NCBI GenBank assembly: GCA_038025085.1
Contig: CM076140.1
Span: 20,895,501-20,959,500, forward strand
Direction: 5' to 3'
DNA: 64,000 nucleotides
DNA from: Tetragonia tetragonoides
Lineage: Eukaryota > Streptophyta > Magnoliopsida > Caryophyllales > Aizoaceae
The notes beneath the pieces are model-generated. The model saw nothing but the letters and a program-made list of their open reading frames with translations, searched no databases and was not told the origin of the DNA. Both the position numbers and the translations under genes were made by a program. Shown here piece by piece: positions 34,361 through 46,619 of this stretch. How positions within the stretch are numbered: position 1 is the first letter of the stretch; the number at the start of each line of letters is the position of its first letter.

Positions 34361-37300
34361 TCTATAATATAACTTATACTAAAATAACAATCCCTGATGT
34401 CATCAATGTTGATGTGGCGTGTTCTGGTGAAATTTTTTCCCGCCCAAATGCCCTCTTCTCTTCCTGGCCATCTACCTACTAATCTCCTACTCAGTCAAAT
34501 CTCATTAAAAAATTATGTTTTCCACGCTTAACACCTGAAAATTTTCCTTCTTCCCTACATTTTCCAAGATTTGTCATTGATTTCTCTAGAAGAACTAGAT
34601 ATAAAAACTGCTACTAGTTTCTTTTCCTATCTCTGTCACTTCACTTCCCTCCCCCTTCCCTCAATATCTCTCTCCTCCGAAATCCCTTGCACGCCAATTC
34701 TAAATTGTTCCGCCGTTTTTCTCTGACCCGACGCACATTGGCGACTTCCGATTCAATTATACAGTAACTCATTTTCTGGCTCCTCGCGATTTAAGTTTCA
34801 GATTCACCTTATTCTGTTCTTCGTAGTAACTGTTGGGGATAGCTTTATACGATGGTAGATTTCTTTTTGAGATGGTTGATTTTGTTGGTTTTGAGCATTT
34901 GGTGTTAGGGTTTTAAGGGTTTTGTTATATAATTAATGCGATTTTGTTGTTGTTGTTGTTGTTGTTGTAGATGTGGCTGTGATTTCAATTGCACAAACGG
35001 TGGCTTGGCGAGCGAGATGTAGTGGGATTTCAAAACAGAGGACACGTCTATCAGCATATTTGTATGCTTCAGTCTTTCCAGCACTACAATTTACTAATTT
35101 AAGGTTTTATTTTTTCTTGGTGATATTGTAAATTTGCTTTTTTTGGTATATGTGACTTTGAATGTAAATGTCATACTTTGTTCTTGATCCTTTTCTTTCT
35201 ATTTCTATAGCTGTTGTGGTTTGTCTTCTGATTATCTAATCACTATTTTTAATTCTTGCAGAGGAAAGATAATGAGCTAACAACCCTAATTATATCAAAA
35301 CACCATGTTGTGTTTCAATTCAATGGATTTACCTTAATAATGCTATACAGTAAGATGATCATCAACTTATCAAATTCTTTTAGTAGTATGTGGAGCATTA
35401 TTTTCTTTTTCTTGGCAAGCTTTCAAATTCGCATTTCGGGAATGTGTGATTTTCTCTTTTTGATTGAAACTATCGTTCTTGCATATCGTGTTAATTATCT
35501 ATTGTTGTTATTGTTTTTGGTTGCTGATTATTATGTGTATTATTATTTTGGCAACTATTAAGCTTAATCTTGGCTTTCATTTGTTGTAAATGAATTGTCA
35601 GAACGTAGTTCAGTGAAAATTTTGCTTTAGGTGAAGTAATAGGTTGTGGGTTTGTGAACACTTTAGATATGAATCAACTGTAGTTGGTTTCATTTTGTTG
35701 TGTTAATGGTAGTGTATTGTGCATAAAACTGCCACTTAGATACTAATCATTGGAGATCTAAGAGTGGACACTACTTGGGATATGCCATGAGGGTAAACCT
35801 CAACCTGAAATTCTCTCTCTCAAAATAGTGACTTTGGATGCTGGTTTGCAACATTCTGTTTCACGTCTCTTTGTAAAACTAGGATAGGTAAAATGCTCAC
35901 CCTACACCATTTATACTTTCATAATCATTGCACGGGAAGCTCATTTCTATATGACATATATGCTCTTTGTTTTAGTACACAGATGACACACCAAATTTAG
36001 TAACAGAATGCTATATGGCATGTCCTAGAACAATACATGCCTCTTTTGGTATGTTTATAACATGGTTTAGCTGGTGGATTTTCACAATAGATGGTTGATG
36101 CTTCTCATGCCACTGAATTTGCTTCTTTGCTCTAATGTGGTGAATTTGTCCCAAGCCTCAATTGGTTTCCAATTTCTGGCTTACAAACTACTTTTTTGTA
36201 TTTTCCTATTTGTTCTTTTATCACTATCCAACTGCAACATAATTTTTACAACCCTCACTTTTGTGGTATTTAATTGACAGTACTTACTGTTCCCCATTAC
36301 AGCAAAGGGGAAGGAAGGTGAGCCTGATATCTACCCGTTCAAAAGCAGTCATAGCATGGCCCCAATTTTGTTTCTACTCCACTGTTGGTTTATTCTTTGA
36401 ATGCATTGTGTCACTCTAAAATTGTACCATGTTTGGTATTCTAGCAGTAGCCCCAATGCCCCCAATATATGGTTCACCTTGAGAATTTTGTTGAATTTAT
36501 TTTCCCGTTAGAGAGGGTCTACTGACTTGGATTAGTTCTATCATTCAAGGTGAGATAGAAGATGAACTGCTTACCAAACTTTTGAAATTCATCGGTTTCA
36601 TGTTATTGAATATTCTTATGACACAATTTTTATTTTTAGTTAGTTTCTAACCAGCTGACATTATTAAGTCGTTTCTTGATGTTTTTGTTGTGCTTTAGCC
36701 ACTGTTTGATCAAGAGCTCAATTTTATGTTCTTTTCATTTTTCTACTAAATAGAAATTACACTCTTTAGTCTTTCTTCACTAGAATTTTTGAGTTTCTAA
36801 TGTTGACTTTATCAGCTTAACTTTCTTGCCTTTTGCCTTGCAGATTATTATTGACAACAGGAAGATCTGATTCCTGAACCCAGAGCATAACAGAAGAATC
36901 TTAGCAGCTACATTTTTTTAGGGGGAGCATAAGGTTATATTACTGAGTCTTTTGTGGGTTATATTAGAACAACGCTTTTATTTGTACTTTTTTGTTCGTA
37001 TTTACATTACAAGGAAAATAAGTTTTGGAAAAGTTCGTATTTTCAACTTCCACAATTTTATTTGAAAGATTTGGAAGATAGCATATTGGTTGATATCTGG
37101 TTCACTTATAGCTCTGTCTCATTATATTATTAAGAAATGTTTTTTGAGTAAGAGGTGGAAGCTCAAGGGATAGAGCTTTCACGTGGGTTTAAGTCTCATT
37201 ATCCTTAATTTTAATTTGAGGGTGCGTGTTACTTATTGATATGGGTTTTTAATGCCCCTTAGCCACATTCTTTCTCTGATGTAAAGTCTAAGAATCCGAC

Positions 37301-37595
37301 TTTATTGTCTATTCATAAATAAAAATAATGTCTTAAAAAGTGCATTTTTATTTTAGTTATTATTCTTAGTTAAAAGCCATAGATCACATTAGTAAATTCA
37401 CTACATGTGCTAACAATTTGATTTTACCTATTAGCTATGCAATAAAATTTCCATAAACAAAATCCTATAAGTTTGCAAGGAAATATATTTTTTGAAAGGA
37501 AAATATTAGGCATTTTATATTGTATACTTTAAAGTTAGATGACATATAATCAATTATTTTAATAAAAATCGTACATCGCACGGGTATTAATCTAG
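34361..37595 (+). mobile_element. Helitron 3 (non-autonomous), 3.2 kb
   Basis: The 5' end TCTATAATATAAC is preceded by A and followed by TGATGTGGCG, a pattern common at plant Helitron heads. The 3' end is a degenerate hairpin region (CGTACATCGCACGGG), then CTAG at 37592-37595, followed by T. The interior holds an exon/intron-like layout: pyrimidine-rich leader at 34590-34740, (GTT)8 then TAG at 34947-34973, and a TTGCAG acceptor-like site near 35262. That suggests a captured gene 5' region, but no protein domain is recognisable. Confidence 0.6.
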
Positions 37596-37697
37596 TCAAT
37601 AGAATAATTTTAAACCACAGAAAATTTGCGAAAGTGTTTTTGGTATTGCAATGTAAAATGATGGAAAAGTGAATCTAAATGAAGCAATTACTACTTA

Positions 37698-38014
37698 GGG
37701 TGTGTTTTTTCCACTTATTTTCATTGATTCTTACAGATTGTGGTCTTACCATTTATTTTCACTGATTGGGTAAGGTCAAACCACTAATTTCTACTGATTC
37801 AGTAAGGTCCTTCCACTGATTCTCACTGTTTATTAAGGTCCTGCCACTGATTCTGTGAGGAGTAATGCGGATCCTGCCACTAATTTTCACTGATTGAGTG
37901 AGGGTCTGCCACTTATTTACACAGATTCAATAAGATCTAGCCACTAATTGGATAAGGTATTGCCACTTATTTTCACTGCCTTGATAATGTCCAATAAGTG
38001 GAAAAAACACACCC
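37698..38014. mobile_element. PIF/Harbinger-type MITE 3 made of internal repeats, 317 bp
   Basis: Perfect 22-bp terminal inverted repeats beginning GGGTGTGTTTTTTCCACTT, flanked by TTA on both sides (37695-37697, 38015-38017). The interior is about eight degenerate copies of a unit of 30-36 bp (CCACTGATTTTCACTGATT plus GAGTAAGGTC). The unit also matches the inner part of the inverted repeat itself. Confidence 0.9.
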
Positions 38015-38017
38015 TTA

Positions 38018-38846
38018 TTTACTTGTCTATGACATTGACTTGTTTTGGCCTCAATATCGCTGACGTGACACTGTTTTAGTTCATAATTGAGTGGAATTGT
38101 AAAGCTTGTCGTGGAAGCTTGAGGGGTAAAAATGTAAAAGTATACATAAGAAAAATCTTTACTCTTTTCCTTTATCGTATCTTCTTCAACCTTTAACTTC
38201 ACCACCACCATAACGTTTAACTCCACCACAACTGTAACCTCACACCCACCATTTTCTCCGATGACAAGTTTTCCCGGGGGCGCTGAAGAAGAGTATTAAC
38301 TCTATTCCTTGAACTTTCTTCATCAACATTTAGTACAAACGCATAGTGTCAAATCCAAATCTCTGCATTTATTTTAGTTCAAATTGAAATACCTTGGTAC
38401 ATTATAATAGGATTTAGTACAAATTGTTGTCATTGTGTATATTCTACTAATTGTTAGGATCAAAGACTTTTTCGGGGTTTGCCGGTGCAACCATTTCTTA
38501 GTAAAAACGGTGCGCGGACCATTCAATGAAATTCTTAATATATTAGTTTTTTAACAGCATCTTTAGTTCAAATTGAAATGCATTGGTACAATTATACTTG
38601 GAGTTAGTGATAGTGGACGTGGCCATGGTGATGAGAAAGAGAGAAAGATGGGGTTCACGGTGGCCATGGATCGGAGCACGATGGTGATAGTGAAGGTGGT
38701 CATGGTGGGGGGAGAGGGAGAGAGAAAGAGGCGATAAATAAATCAAAGCAATGTACCAAATTGCCCTAACTTACCTAAATAGACTGTGCACTCAAAAAAT
38801 GAACTAAACTTTAGTCATATCATCAACATTGACGCCTAAGCCTGTT
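38018..38846. other. Interval without a recognised gene
   Basis: AT-rich. A segment TTTAGTTCAAATTGAAAT...TTGGTAC occurs at about 38372 and again at 38564, a short diverged direct repeat. A minus-strand Ser/His-rich open stretch (38746-38543) is low complexity and not believable as a gene. Confidence 0.4.
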
Positions 38847-38854
38847 AATAAGAT

Positions 38855-39590
38855 TAGACCTGGCAATACTGACCCGATGATCCGATCCGAATAACCCTAT
38901 CCGTGATCCGATTCAACTCGAATAGCAAGATTCAAAATTGAATCGAAAATCTGAAACGACCCGATCCAAATCGAACCGACCCGAAATTAGCATACCCGAT
39001 ATGACCCATACCCGAATCTGATCCAAATCGAAATCGACTCAATCCGAATGGACCCGAACCGAACACAACCCGAAAATTATGACCCAAACCAAACCAAACC
39101 CGAACAGAAACTAATAATAAATTATTTTTTTTATTTATTTTTATTTATTTGTTAGTGTTTTAAAAATAGTAAAATTAAAATCTTTCTGAGGAGATATTGA
39201 CTGAAAACTACGTGCAATTATTCTGATGTTGACCTGACTTGTACCCTAACTCAAATTGTAGTAATGCAATCGGGGAAAACTGTACTAAAATCAAACTTGA
39301 AAAAAAAATCGTGACTTAAATCTGTCCGAGCCATATCTGACCCGAAACAACATGACTCGAATCAACCCCAACCCAAATATACTCGAACCCGAACCGAGTA
39401 CAATGATAACCCAATTGAAATAGAACCGAAATGACACGACCCGCAACCGAACCGAAAACAACATGAACCGAATCAACCCAAACCCAAATATACCTGACGC
39501 GGGCCAAATCGAAAACAGAGATAATCAAATCAGACAGAACCGAAATAACCCGACCCGGACCAGAACCAAACAATCCGTTTACCAGGTCTA
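38855..39590. mobile_element. hAT-type non-autonomous element B, 736 bp
   Basis: Ends TAGACCTGGCAATA and (reverse complement) TAGACCTGGTAAAC. The 8-bp flanks AATAAGAT and AATGCGAT match at 6 of 8. The interior is filled with degenerate GACCCGAA/CCGAACC repeats. Confidence 0.75.
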
Positions 39591-39963
39591 AATGCGATAG
39601 ATGCGTAACATGTGAGAATCTAAAAAGAAAAAGACATAACAGTGGGCTCTTTTCCATTTACGTGGCTAATATTTGAGGTCGGATATTATTATTCTCTCAT
39701 ACATTGAATTTTTTTTTCTCGTATATTATTATCTGTTCAGTTGAATCGGTAAACAAGTGCCTCACTATCACGTCACTTTTTACACTGAAGTCCCAAGTCC
39801 AATCCGAATTACCTTATTTGGATTGAATTGGATTGGATTTAATTCGAATAAGTTTCACCTCTATATTCTACAATTGGTCATTTGCCAAACTAGTCTAAAC
39901 TTTTTCATTGTTAGACTTATATAAAAGTATGCATTGAAATATTTATCATGATCCAAGTATCAT

Positions 39964-40156
39964 AATCAAAGATGTGTGGTTGTGTGGTAGGGACTCATCC
40001 ATCCTTAACCAAAGGTCGAGGGTTCGATCTCACCTTGGGCATGGTTGATTGGCCAATTGTCCTATCCTTTAAGGTGCCTACAAGCCCGTGCGGAAAAATA
40101 ATCATTGTGGTCGACAGTGAATACCCTTGATTGTAAACCTAAAAAAAAAAAAAAAG
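39964..40156 (+). mobile_element. tRNA-derived SINE, plus strand
   Basis: Box A-like TGGTTGTGTGGTAGG near 39978, box B GGGTTCGATCTC near 40020, and a 15-bp A tail. The 14-bp target duplication GATCCAAGTATCAT is at 39950-39963 and 40157-40170. Same family as the copy at 49782-49978. Transcribed by RNA polymerase III when active; needs LINE machinery to move. Confidence 0.92.
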
Positions 40157-40812
40157 GATCCAAGTATCATCTAGAATTTACTTTGAAAAATAAAATTGTC
40201 TCATTAATAAATTTTACCTGAATTGAACTGAACTTAAAATTTAGCGGGAAAAAAGAGCATAAATAAATTAATCGGTCTCTTATAAACAAGTATGACGTCG
40301 GCATGATATCATACTTGTTTAAGGCGCCTCACATTGAAGCAACCTCATTTAAATTTTTGTGTAAATAGTACTCCTAGTTTGTATGGTGGGAATATGTTTC
40401 AGATTGGATACTCAAATATTTAAGTGTACATATTCTTGTTTACAACCGATTAAGGTTGACATGGGTGAAGGTTATCCATACATATTTTTTTAATATCTTT
40501 GATCAAATTTATCCTAACTTTTGCCATAAAAAAAGAAAATTATCCTAACTTTTTAGTTTCATTCTATAAGATAGAAATTAAACACTTAGTAGAAGAAAAA
40601 AAATGAAAGAAATAAAGAAAGAAGGGAAAGAAAAAAGAGGAAGAAGCAAACAAACTATTGCTAAACATATTGATCCTTTATATGGATGTTTCATGCTGTG
40701 CCTATTTAAAGCATACTAGATGAAAGAAACGATGGTGTAACTTGCAAGATTCAGGAAAACAAAGAAAGAGAACAGTAGTTTCCTTGGTCCCAACTCCCAA
40801 CTCTCAAATGTA

Positions 40813-41406
40813 TAGGTGACAATCGGGCGATCGCGCGATCGCGCGAGGTTTGAGTTGGGTCGTTTCAGTTTCGGGTTCTTTTAGATAATAGTGGTACCCG
40901 AGTCAAGCTGGGTCAGTTTGAATTGTATCAAGTCTATGCTTATGTCGTTTACGGGACATCTCAGGTCGGATTAGTTCGGATTTCGGGTTAGTTCAGATTT
41001 CGAATTATATTAAGTCAGGTTTAATTCACGCTTCAAAGCATATAGAGTTAAAAATAATATGAAATTTTCAATTTTATATGGAAATACTTTTTATTAATAA
41101 CAATGATTTTATATATGTTTAGTAAAAATTTTAATAATTTTGGATATTAGGTCATTATTTGTTGGATATATTTGGGTTTCGGATAGGACCGGTTCAGGTT
41201 CATTTCGATTTCGGATTGCTTTGGGTGGGGTATTTTTGTGTTCGGGTCTATTCGGATAACAAGTGTACTCAAGTATTTGGTTGACCTGGATCGAGTCAGA
41301 CCGGTTCCGGATAATGAAAGTTGATAAGTTATCGGATGTCGAATGGGTCCGATATCGGACGGTTCGGGTTGGTGATGTCGGGTCGGGTTCAGTTTTGCCA
41401 TCTCTA
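40813..41406. mobile_element. hAT-type non-autonomous element C, 594 bp
   Basis: Flanked by the exact 10-bp direct repeat CTCAAATGTA (40803-40812, 41407-41416). Ends TAGGTGACAAT and (reverse complement) TAGAGATGGCAAAA. The interior is GGTTCGGGT-type short repeats. It also holds a CG-rich palindromic block at 40828-40846. The exact duplication length (8 or 10) is ambiguous. Confidence 0.75.
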
Positions 41407-41416
41407 CTCAAATGTA

Positions 41417-42581
41417 TAGAAGTTGTTGTTATATGTAAGGCATATTAAAACATATAGATTTTTATGAAATAAATTAGATTATGAAAAACCTGATTAAAGA
41501 ATCGAATTAATCCGAGCCTAAAAATTTTGTTGTCTCCTTAAGACGTATTTGCTCCCCCTTGATGCCCAAGGTATTAAGCAAATGCCTCCTATGATAGAAT
41601 GAATACGTCTCTAATGGAAGCGACACTTCCATCCATTGAAGTTTCAGCGAATATAACTATGTCAATACTCAAAGATTTTGTAAAGGGAAGAGAAGATCCT
41701 ATTTAGAAATTAACATTCTTTTCAACAGAGACCTTTTGGGATATATATACAACCTGGGGGAAGCAGTTATCCCAAATCACAATAACTGACTTGTCAATTC
41801 TTTTACGGAATTGCTTAATGTAGATCACAGATTATTAAACGCAAATATTTTTAGCACGATAATTCCCAAAATACCCTTTTTACTTTGAAATGCAACTTCC
41901 TCTCTCTTGTTTTACTTTCAAGTCTCTCTACTATCTTTCAAGTAATGTACTTTTGATGAATATTGCAATCAAATCACGATGAATGATTGTATTCAATTAT
42001 CCATTAGAATTATTAGAACTAAAATTATTTTTAATTACTAGCTATTTAGGGTTTAGAGGAGGTGGCTAGAGTGACGGCGAGTAGGGTGGCGGTTGAGTGG
42101 TGACTGTTCGGTGGCTGTGGCTGTGGCTGTGGCTGGGTGGGGTGTGGTTGGGTGGCGAATGGTTGGGGTGTGGTTAATTACTTTGGCGTTGATGGCAGCG
42201 TAGGTTAGTTGGGTTGATTATTGGCGAGTTGGGGTATCCGACCAGGAGGAAGAGAGGTTGGTGGAGAGAGAGAGGGCGGTGGAGGCCACGTTCTCGCCGA
42301 AATCCCACTACCCCCACCATCATCGCTGCCTTCGTCCTTTCTCCTCCCACACTGGCCAAGTTCCCCACCCAAACCCAAAGCCTACCACCACCACATTTTG
42401 CGGGCCAACTTGCCCCAACCACCACTTACCACCCTGCTGGCAATACCCCAACCTCTGAACTACGGAGGTTCTAGATCTTAAAAACTAGTTCATGCCTGCT
42501 GGTAGCCAGGTACACAAAGAAAGGCAGAGAACAAAAGAGAGAAAGGGAGAAGAGAGAGAAAAGTGGCTGAAATATGTTAGG
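41417..42581. other. Interval without a recognised gene
   Basis: Contains a GTGGCT hexamer run (about 42110-42137) and a Pro/Thr/Arg-rich open area in three overlapping frames at 42214-42481. The overlap in all frames reflects base composition, not coding. The pyrimidine/purine-biased tract at 42520-42565 could be part of a leader. Nothing else seen. Confidence 0.35.
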
Positions 42582-43094
42582 TAGGGGTGAGCACCGCCGA
42601 GTACCCGCCTAAAATTCTTGGTACTGGAACTGGAACCGGAACCGGCGGTTCCTTCGAACTGGGAACTGGTACTGGAACTGGTTCCTCCAATTTCTAAGAT
42701 CTGAGAACTGGTACTGGAACTGGTTGGTACCAGTACCAATTCTAGGTACCCATTTCTAAATTTTGGTGAGTATTTCCTTCTTATTTTACCCTTTGAATTC
42801 CTATGATTTCATGCAATATTATTCATAAGCCATAATGTACTAAATTGCGTCTAATATATGACGAACATCAAAATGAGAAACGCTCAACGCTATTATCAAA
42901 GTGCGCAGCTCCGAAACCATGTAATCGGTTTCAAACTTTGTGAACCTGTAGCTAAAAAAGTACTATAATTGCTAACATAATTCAATACATAACTCCTCAG
43001 TGCATAAAGTTTACAACCAATAGCCCAAATATAAAGTTTACAATCAATAGCCCAAATATAAAGTTTACAACCAATAGTCCAATAGTCCATAAAG

Positions 43095-43310
43095 TTTCCA
43101 ACACAAACAGCAGCGCAAACAACAACATAACAGCAACAGCGCAGATAGCAGAACAGCAAAACAGCGGCAGCGTTAACAGCAAAACAGCAGCAGCATTAAC
43201 AACATCACAGCAGCAGCATTAACAGCAACACAGCAATACAGCAACAGCGCGAACAGCAACACATCAACAGCGCGAACAGCAACACAGCAGCAGCAAGAAC
43301 AGCAACAACA
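43095..43310. repeat. CAG/AACAGCAGC-rich simple repeat
   Basis: Imperfect AACAGCAGC/CAGCAACA run of about 200 bp. Open frames across it in several registers are low-complexity artefacts. Confidence 0.85.
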
Positions 43311-44356
43311 ATCCCATTGCACCAACAAGAAAAACTTCAATTGAAACACTCATATTGCAACCAACAAAATCAACATATTTAATGAACCTGATACTTAACC
43401 TACTCAATATTTTTAGATCACCTATTTCACCCCCCATACCACTCCCATGTAAGCAACTTAAAACATAAAACTTTTCACTAAAGAGTAACCAAAACAAATT
43501 TAGACATTTAAATCGACGAAAAGTTAACTACAATTTTCCATACAACGAAGCATGACACCACAACAATCCCATTAATCCTTTCATTTGCTGCTTCCTTATC
43601 CTTTCTCCCTAAAGTCCTTTTACCCTGTTCTGCTCCTAATACAACAACCTACCAATAATCAAACTCAAAACCCACAAATAAAATGCAATTTTGTATGAAT
43701 TCTTATAATCAGCCTCTACACCAAAGTAAATGCAACAATTTATTTTCACCTTCTATTCGTATACATTACCCAAAACCTAAATAGCCCATGGAGTTGGAAC
43801 AAAAGAGCTTTGCAACACTTGTCACATAAATACCAAACCATCAGTGGAATCAGATCATCTACCTGACAAACTATATGTAAAGCAAAAGGAACAAACAGAA
43901 GAAATTCCTAGGAGTGATATGATTTCCCCTCAATACATCATAGTGGAAATATATAAAGAGGTCATTGTAATCCAAAGTTCAGAGGATCCTGCATCATGTG
44001 AGCTCTTAAATTATCAAAGATCCTGAGACTGAAATACGCATTAAGCAAAGAAATGATGCTCATGAGAGACACCATAGCTAAGCCAGGGGACTTCACTTTT
44101 TGTTTTCTATGAACACAAATCCTCATTAAAACCCTAAAAAACCCATAAAATCAACCCTAAACCCAAATAATTGAGCAATCACCATGAAAACTCGAAAACA
44201 CACATCTTAACAATATGCGAATTAAGAAGAAAGCAAAACAAATAAGAACAATGGCGAACAAACACTATAAGAACAGAACAGTAGAGGAGAGAGAGAAAAA
44301 AAAGGGAAACGCAGAACAATGGCGAAGAGAGAGAAAAAGAAGAAACGTAGACATAC

Positions 44357-44520
44357 CTGTGAAGCGATGGCCGGCGCAGATCTAGGTTGTGGGAGGGAGA
44401 AGTGAGAAGAGTGAGAGACTGAGTGAGGGTGAGCTGGTGAGTCTGAGAGACAGAGAGTGTGAGTCTGAGAGAGAGAGGCAACAAAGTTAGATTAGGGTTT
44501 TCTTCTTTTCTTCACACTAA
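44357..44520 (-). other. Leader-exon-like segment in element D, minus strand
   Basis: On the minus strand an AAACCCTAATCT start region and a long CT-rich stretch are followed by a donor-like CACAG|GTATGT at about 44357. This looks like a plant 5' UTR exon and its intron. No downstream coding exon can be identified between here and 42760. It may be the surviving leader of a deleted transposase gene or of a captured gene. Confidence 0.3.
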
Positions 44521-44879
44521 GCGACATCGTTTAGTGTTAAACGACTTCTTCTTCTTTCTTTTTTTCTTTTTCCTTTATTCTAATTACCTTTTATTAATCA
44601 TCCCAAATTTCCATGACTAATGAATTATTAACTAATTTTCATTTTTTTCATTTTGGCTCTTTTCCACAATGATAAATAAATAATTTATTTACATAGATAA
44701 ATTATTTTTTTTCTTTTTATGAAGTATTTAAGAGTATTTTCATTATTAAAGACTTATAAATATACATCTCATTCTATAAACGAAAAAAAGTAAACATTTA
44801 CCTTAACACATCAATATAGAGCAGTGAGTCAGTGACGTTTAGAAAAGGTCAAATTTGTTTAGATTTAGGTTACATTTTA

Positions 44880-45400
44880 AACATTTCATGTTTCAACAAA
44901 CATACATTGACACATTAGATCATAACGAGACTCAATAACCTTCAAATTACAACTAATCATCACTCCTAATGATTAAATGCTATATTCTTAAAATAATTCT
45001 ATATTTTCAATAAGAAAATAAAAACTTTAATGATAAACTAATAATATTTACTTGGTTATCTGAATATTAGAGTTTAGAGGTCACATGTTTCAACATAAAC
45101 ACATTAGATTATAAGAATATGTATTCATTGACTCAAACTCAGTTGCATATAAATCACAATTTATCATCACTTATCATTTCTAAAAACTATGTTATTTCTT
45201 TTTAATTAACATTATCTTGCATTTCGATTCGATTGAGAGCATTAGAGTTTAGGGGATCATGTTTGAACAAACACCCATGACATATATATATCACAAATTC
45301 ACAACAAGTTGTATTCATTGACTCAAAGCTCAATATCATTCAAATTACTATGGACCTTCACTTATTATCAAAGGTAATATTGTTCCTTTTTAACTAAAAA
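44880..45400. repeat. Three diverged copies of a roughly 185-bp repeat
   Basis: Each copy has ATCATGTTT(C/G)AACAAACA, then CATTAGAT...AACGAG/TATTCATTGACTCAA, and ends near a TTACTTGGTTATC or GAGTTTAG word. Copies begin at about 44886, 45080 and 45256. Their divergence indicates an old tandem array remnant. Confidence 0.6.
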
Positions 45401-46107
45401 TCTTTTCACAAAAACTTTTATAAGACGGTCTTTTCATAACTTTTGGTGAAACGGGGGTCACTTTTCAATGAAATAAGGGTCACTGCTCATTGCTAGTGAC
45501 CTTTACATTTCTAAAAAGTGATCCCAATTTTCTGTGAGTTGGTCTCACACAAGACTTACTAAAATCTTTTACATCTGAATAAGAAAATAATAAGATTGAG
45601 TTTAAAATGATAATATTTACTTGGTCTTTTTTTCTTCTATATATATTTATATATCTTGTTTTCAGAAGGTGAGGTGAGGTTTGTTTTTTTTTTTGGGAGG
45701 AAAGTATTTTAAGTATTTTTGATTCTATGTGAATTTTTTTTTTCTATTTTTCTTCTTTGCACAAAGGCAAATTAAGCTTTTTCTTTTTGTTGGAAAGTAT
45801 TTCTTATGTCTTCCAATAACCCAACTTGTATGTTTCATTCTACTTGACTTCTTTCATTGTCATTTTCATAATTCGAGATAAAAAAACATAATAAAAGTGG
45901 CATGATCAAATTAGTAGTGAATAAAATTTTTCCCAAAGTCTTTAGTTACTTTATATTTATCTTTCTTTTTTTTTTTCACACGAGCATAGATTTTGGAAAA
46001 TATTTCACAAAGATAATAAAGATAAACATTCAAGAATAACATAATTATAGTAGTAAACACATTTCTTTTTGTAACCAACAACAATGAAATAGTTAACGAA
46101 AATACAC

Positions 46108-46210
<103 letters not shown>

Positions 46211-46619
46211 GTAGAGTCCTCAGTCCCCCACCCTCCTTGTTTGTATTTTTTTTAAGTAAAAAAACTACACTTTGCAATGATTTAGGAAATGAATGAAAAA
46301 CTTGTAAGATATTAGCTCTAAAAAAAAGGAAATATGTATAAAAATCGATTCCAATGTACCAGTTCCAGAACCGGTTTCGAGTACCCGGTACTGGTCCCAG
46401 CGGGTACCCGGTACGGGTTTGGTCCCGGCGGGTACCCGGCCGTTCCCGACGATCAGAAAATAGGACCCAAAACTGGTATCGGTTTCCACCGGTTTCGGAA
46501 ATCTGGACCCAGAACTGGTCCAACCGGTACCGGTTCCGGTTTGGGACCCAACGGTTCTTGACCGGAGCCGGTTCCGGTACCGGGTACCCGGTCATTTTGC
46601 TCACCCCTAAATTGTTAGG

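Noticed and set aside
39964..40040. Functional tRNA gene at box A/box B
   Set aside because: Boxes belong to a SINE with A tail and target duplication; no cloverleaf expected for a real tRNA.
42174..42481. Overlapping Pro/Arg-rich frames on both strands
   Set aside because: Open in many frames at once because of base composition and few stop-like triplets; no domain, no splice context.
43095..43310. Regular AACAGCAGC units as a possible CRISPR-like array
   Set aside because: Simple sequence without spacers; a plant nuclear context.
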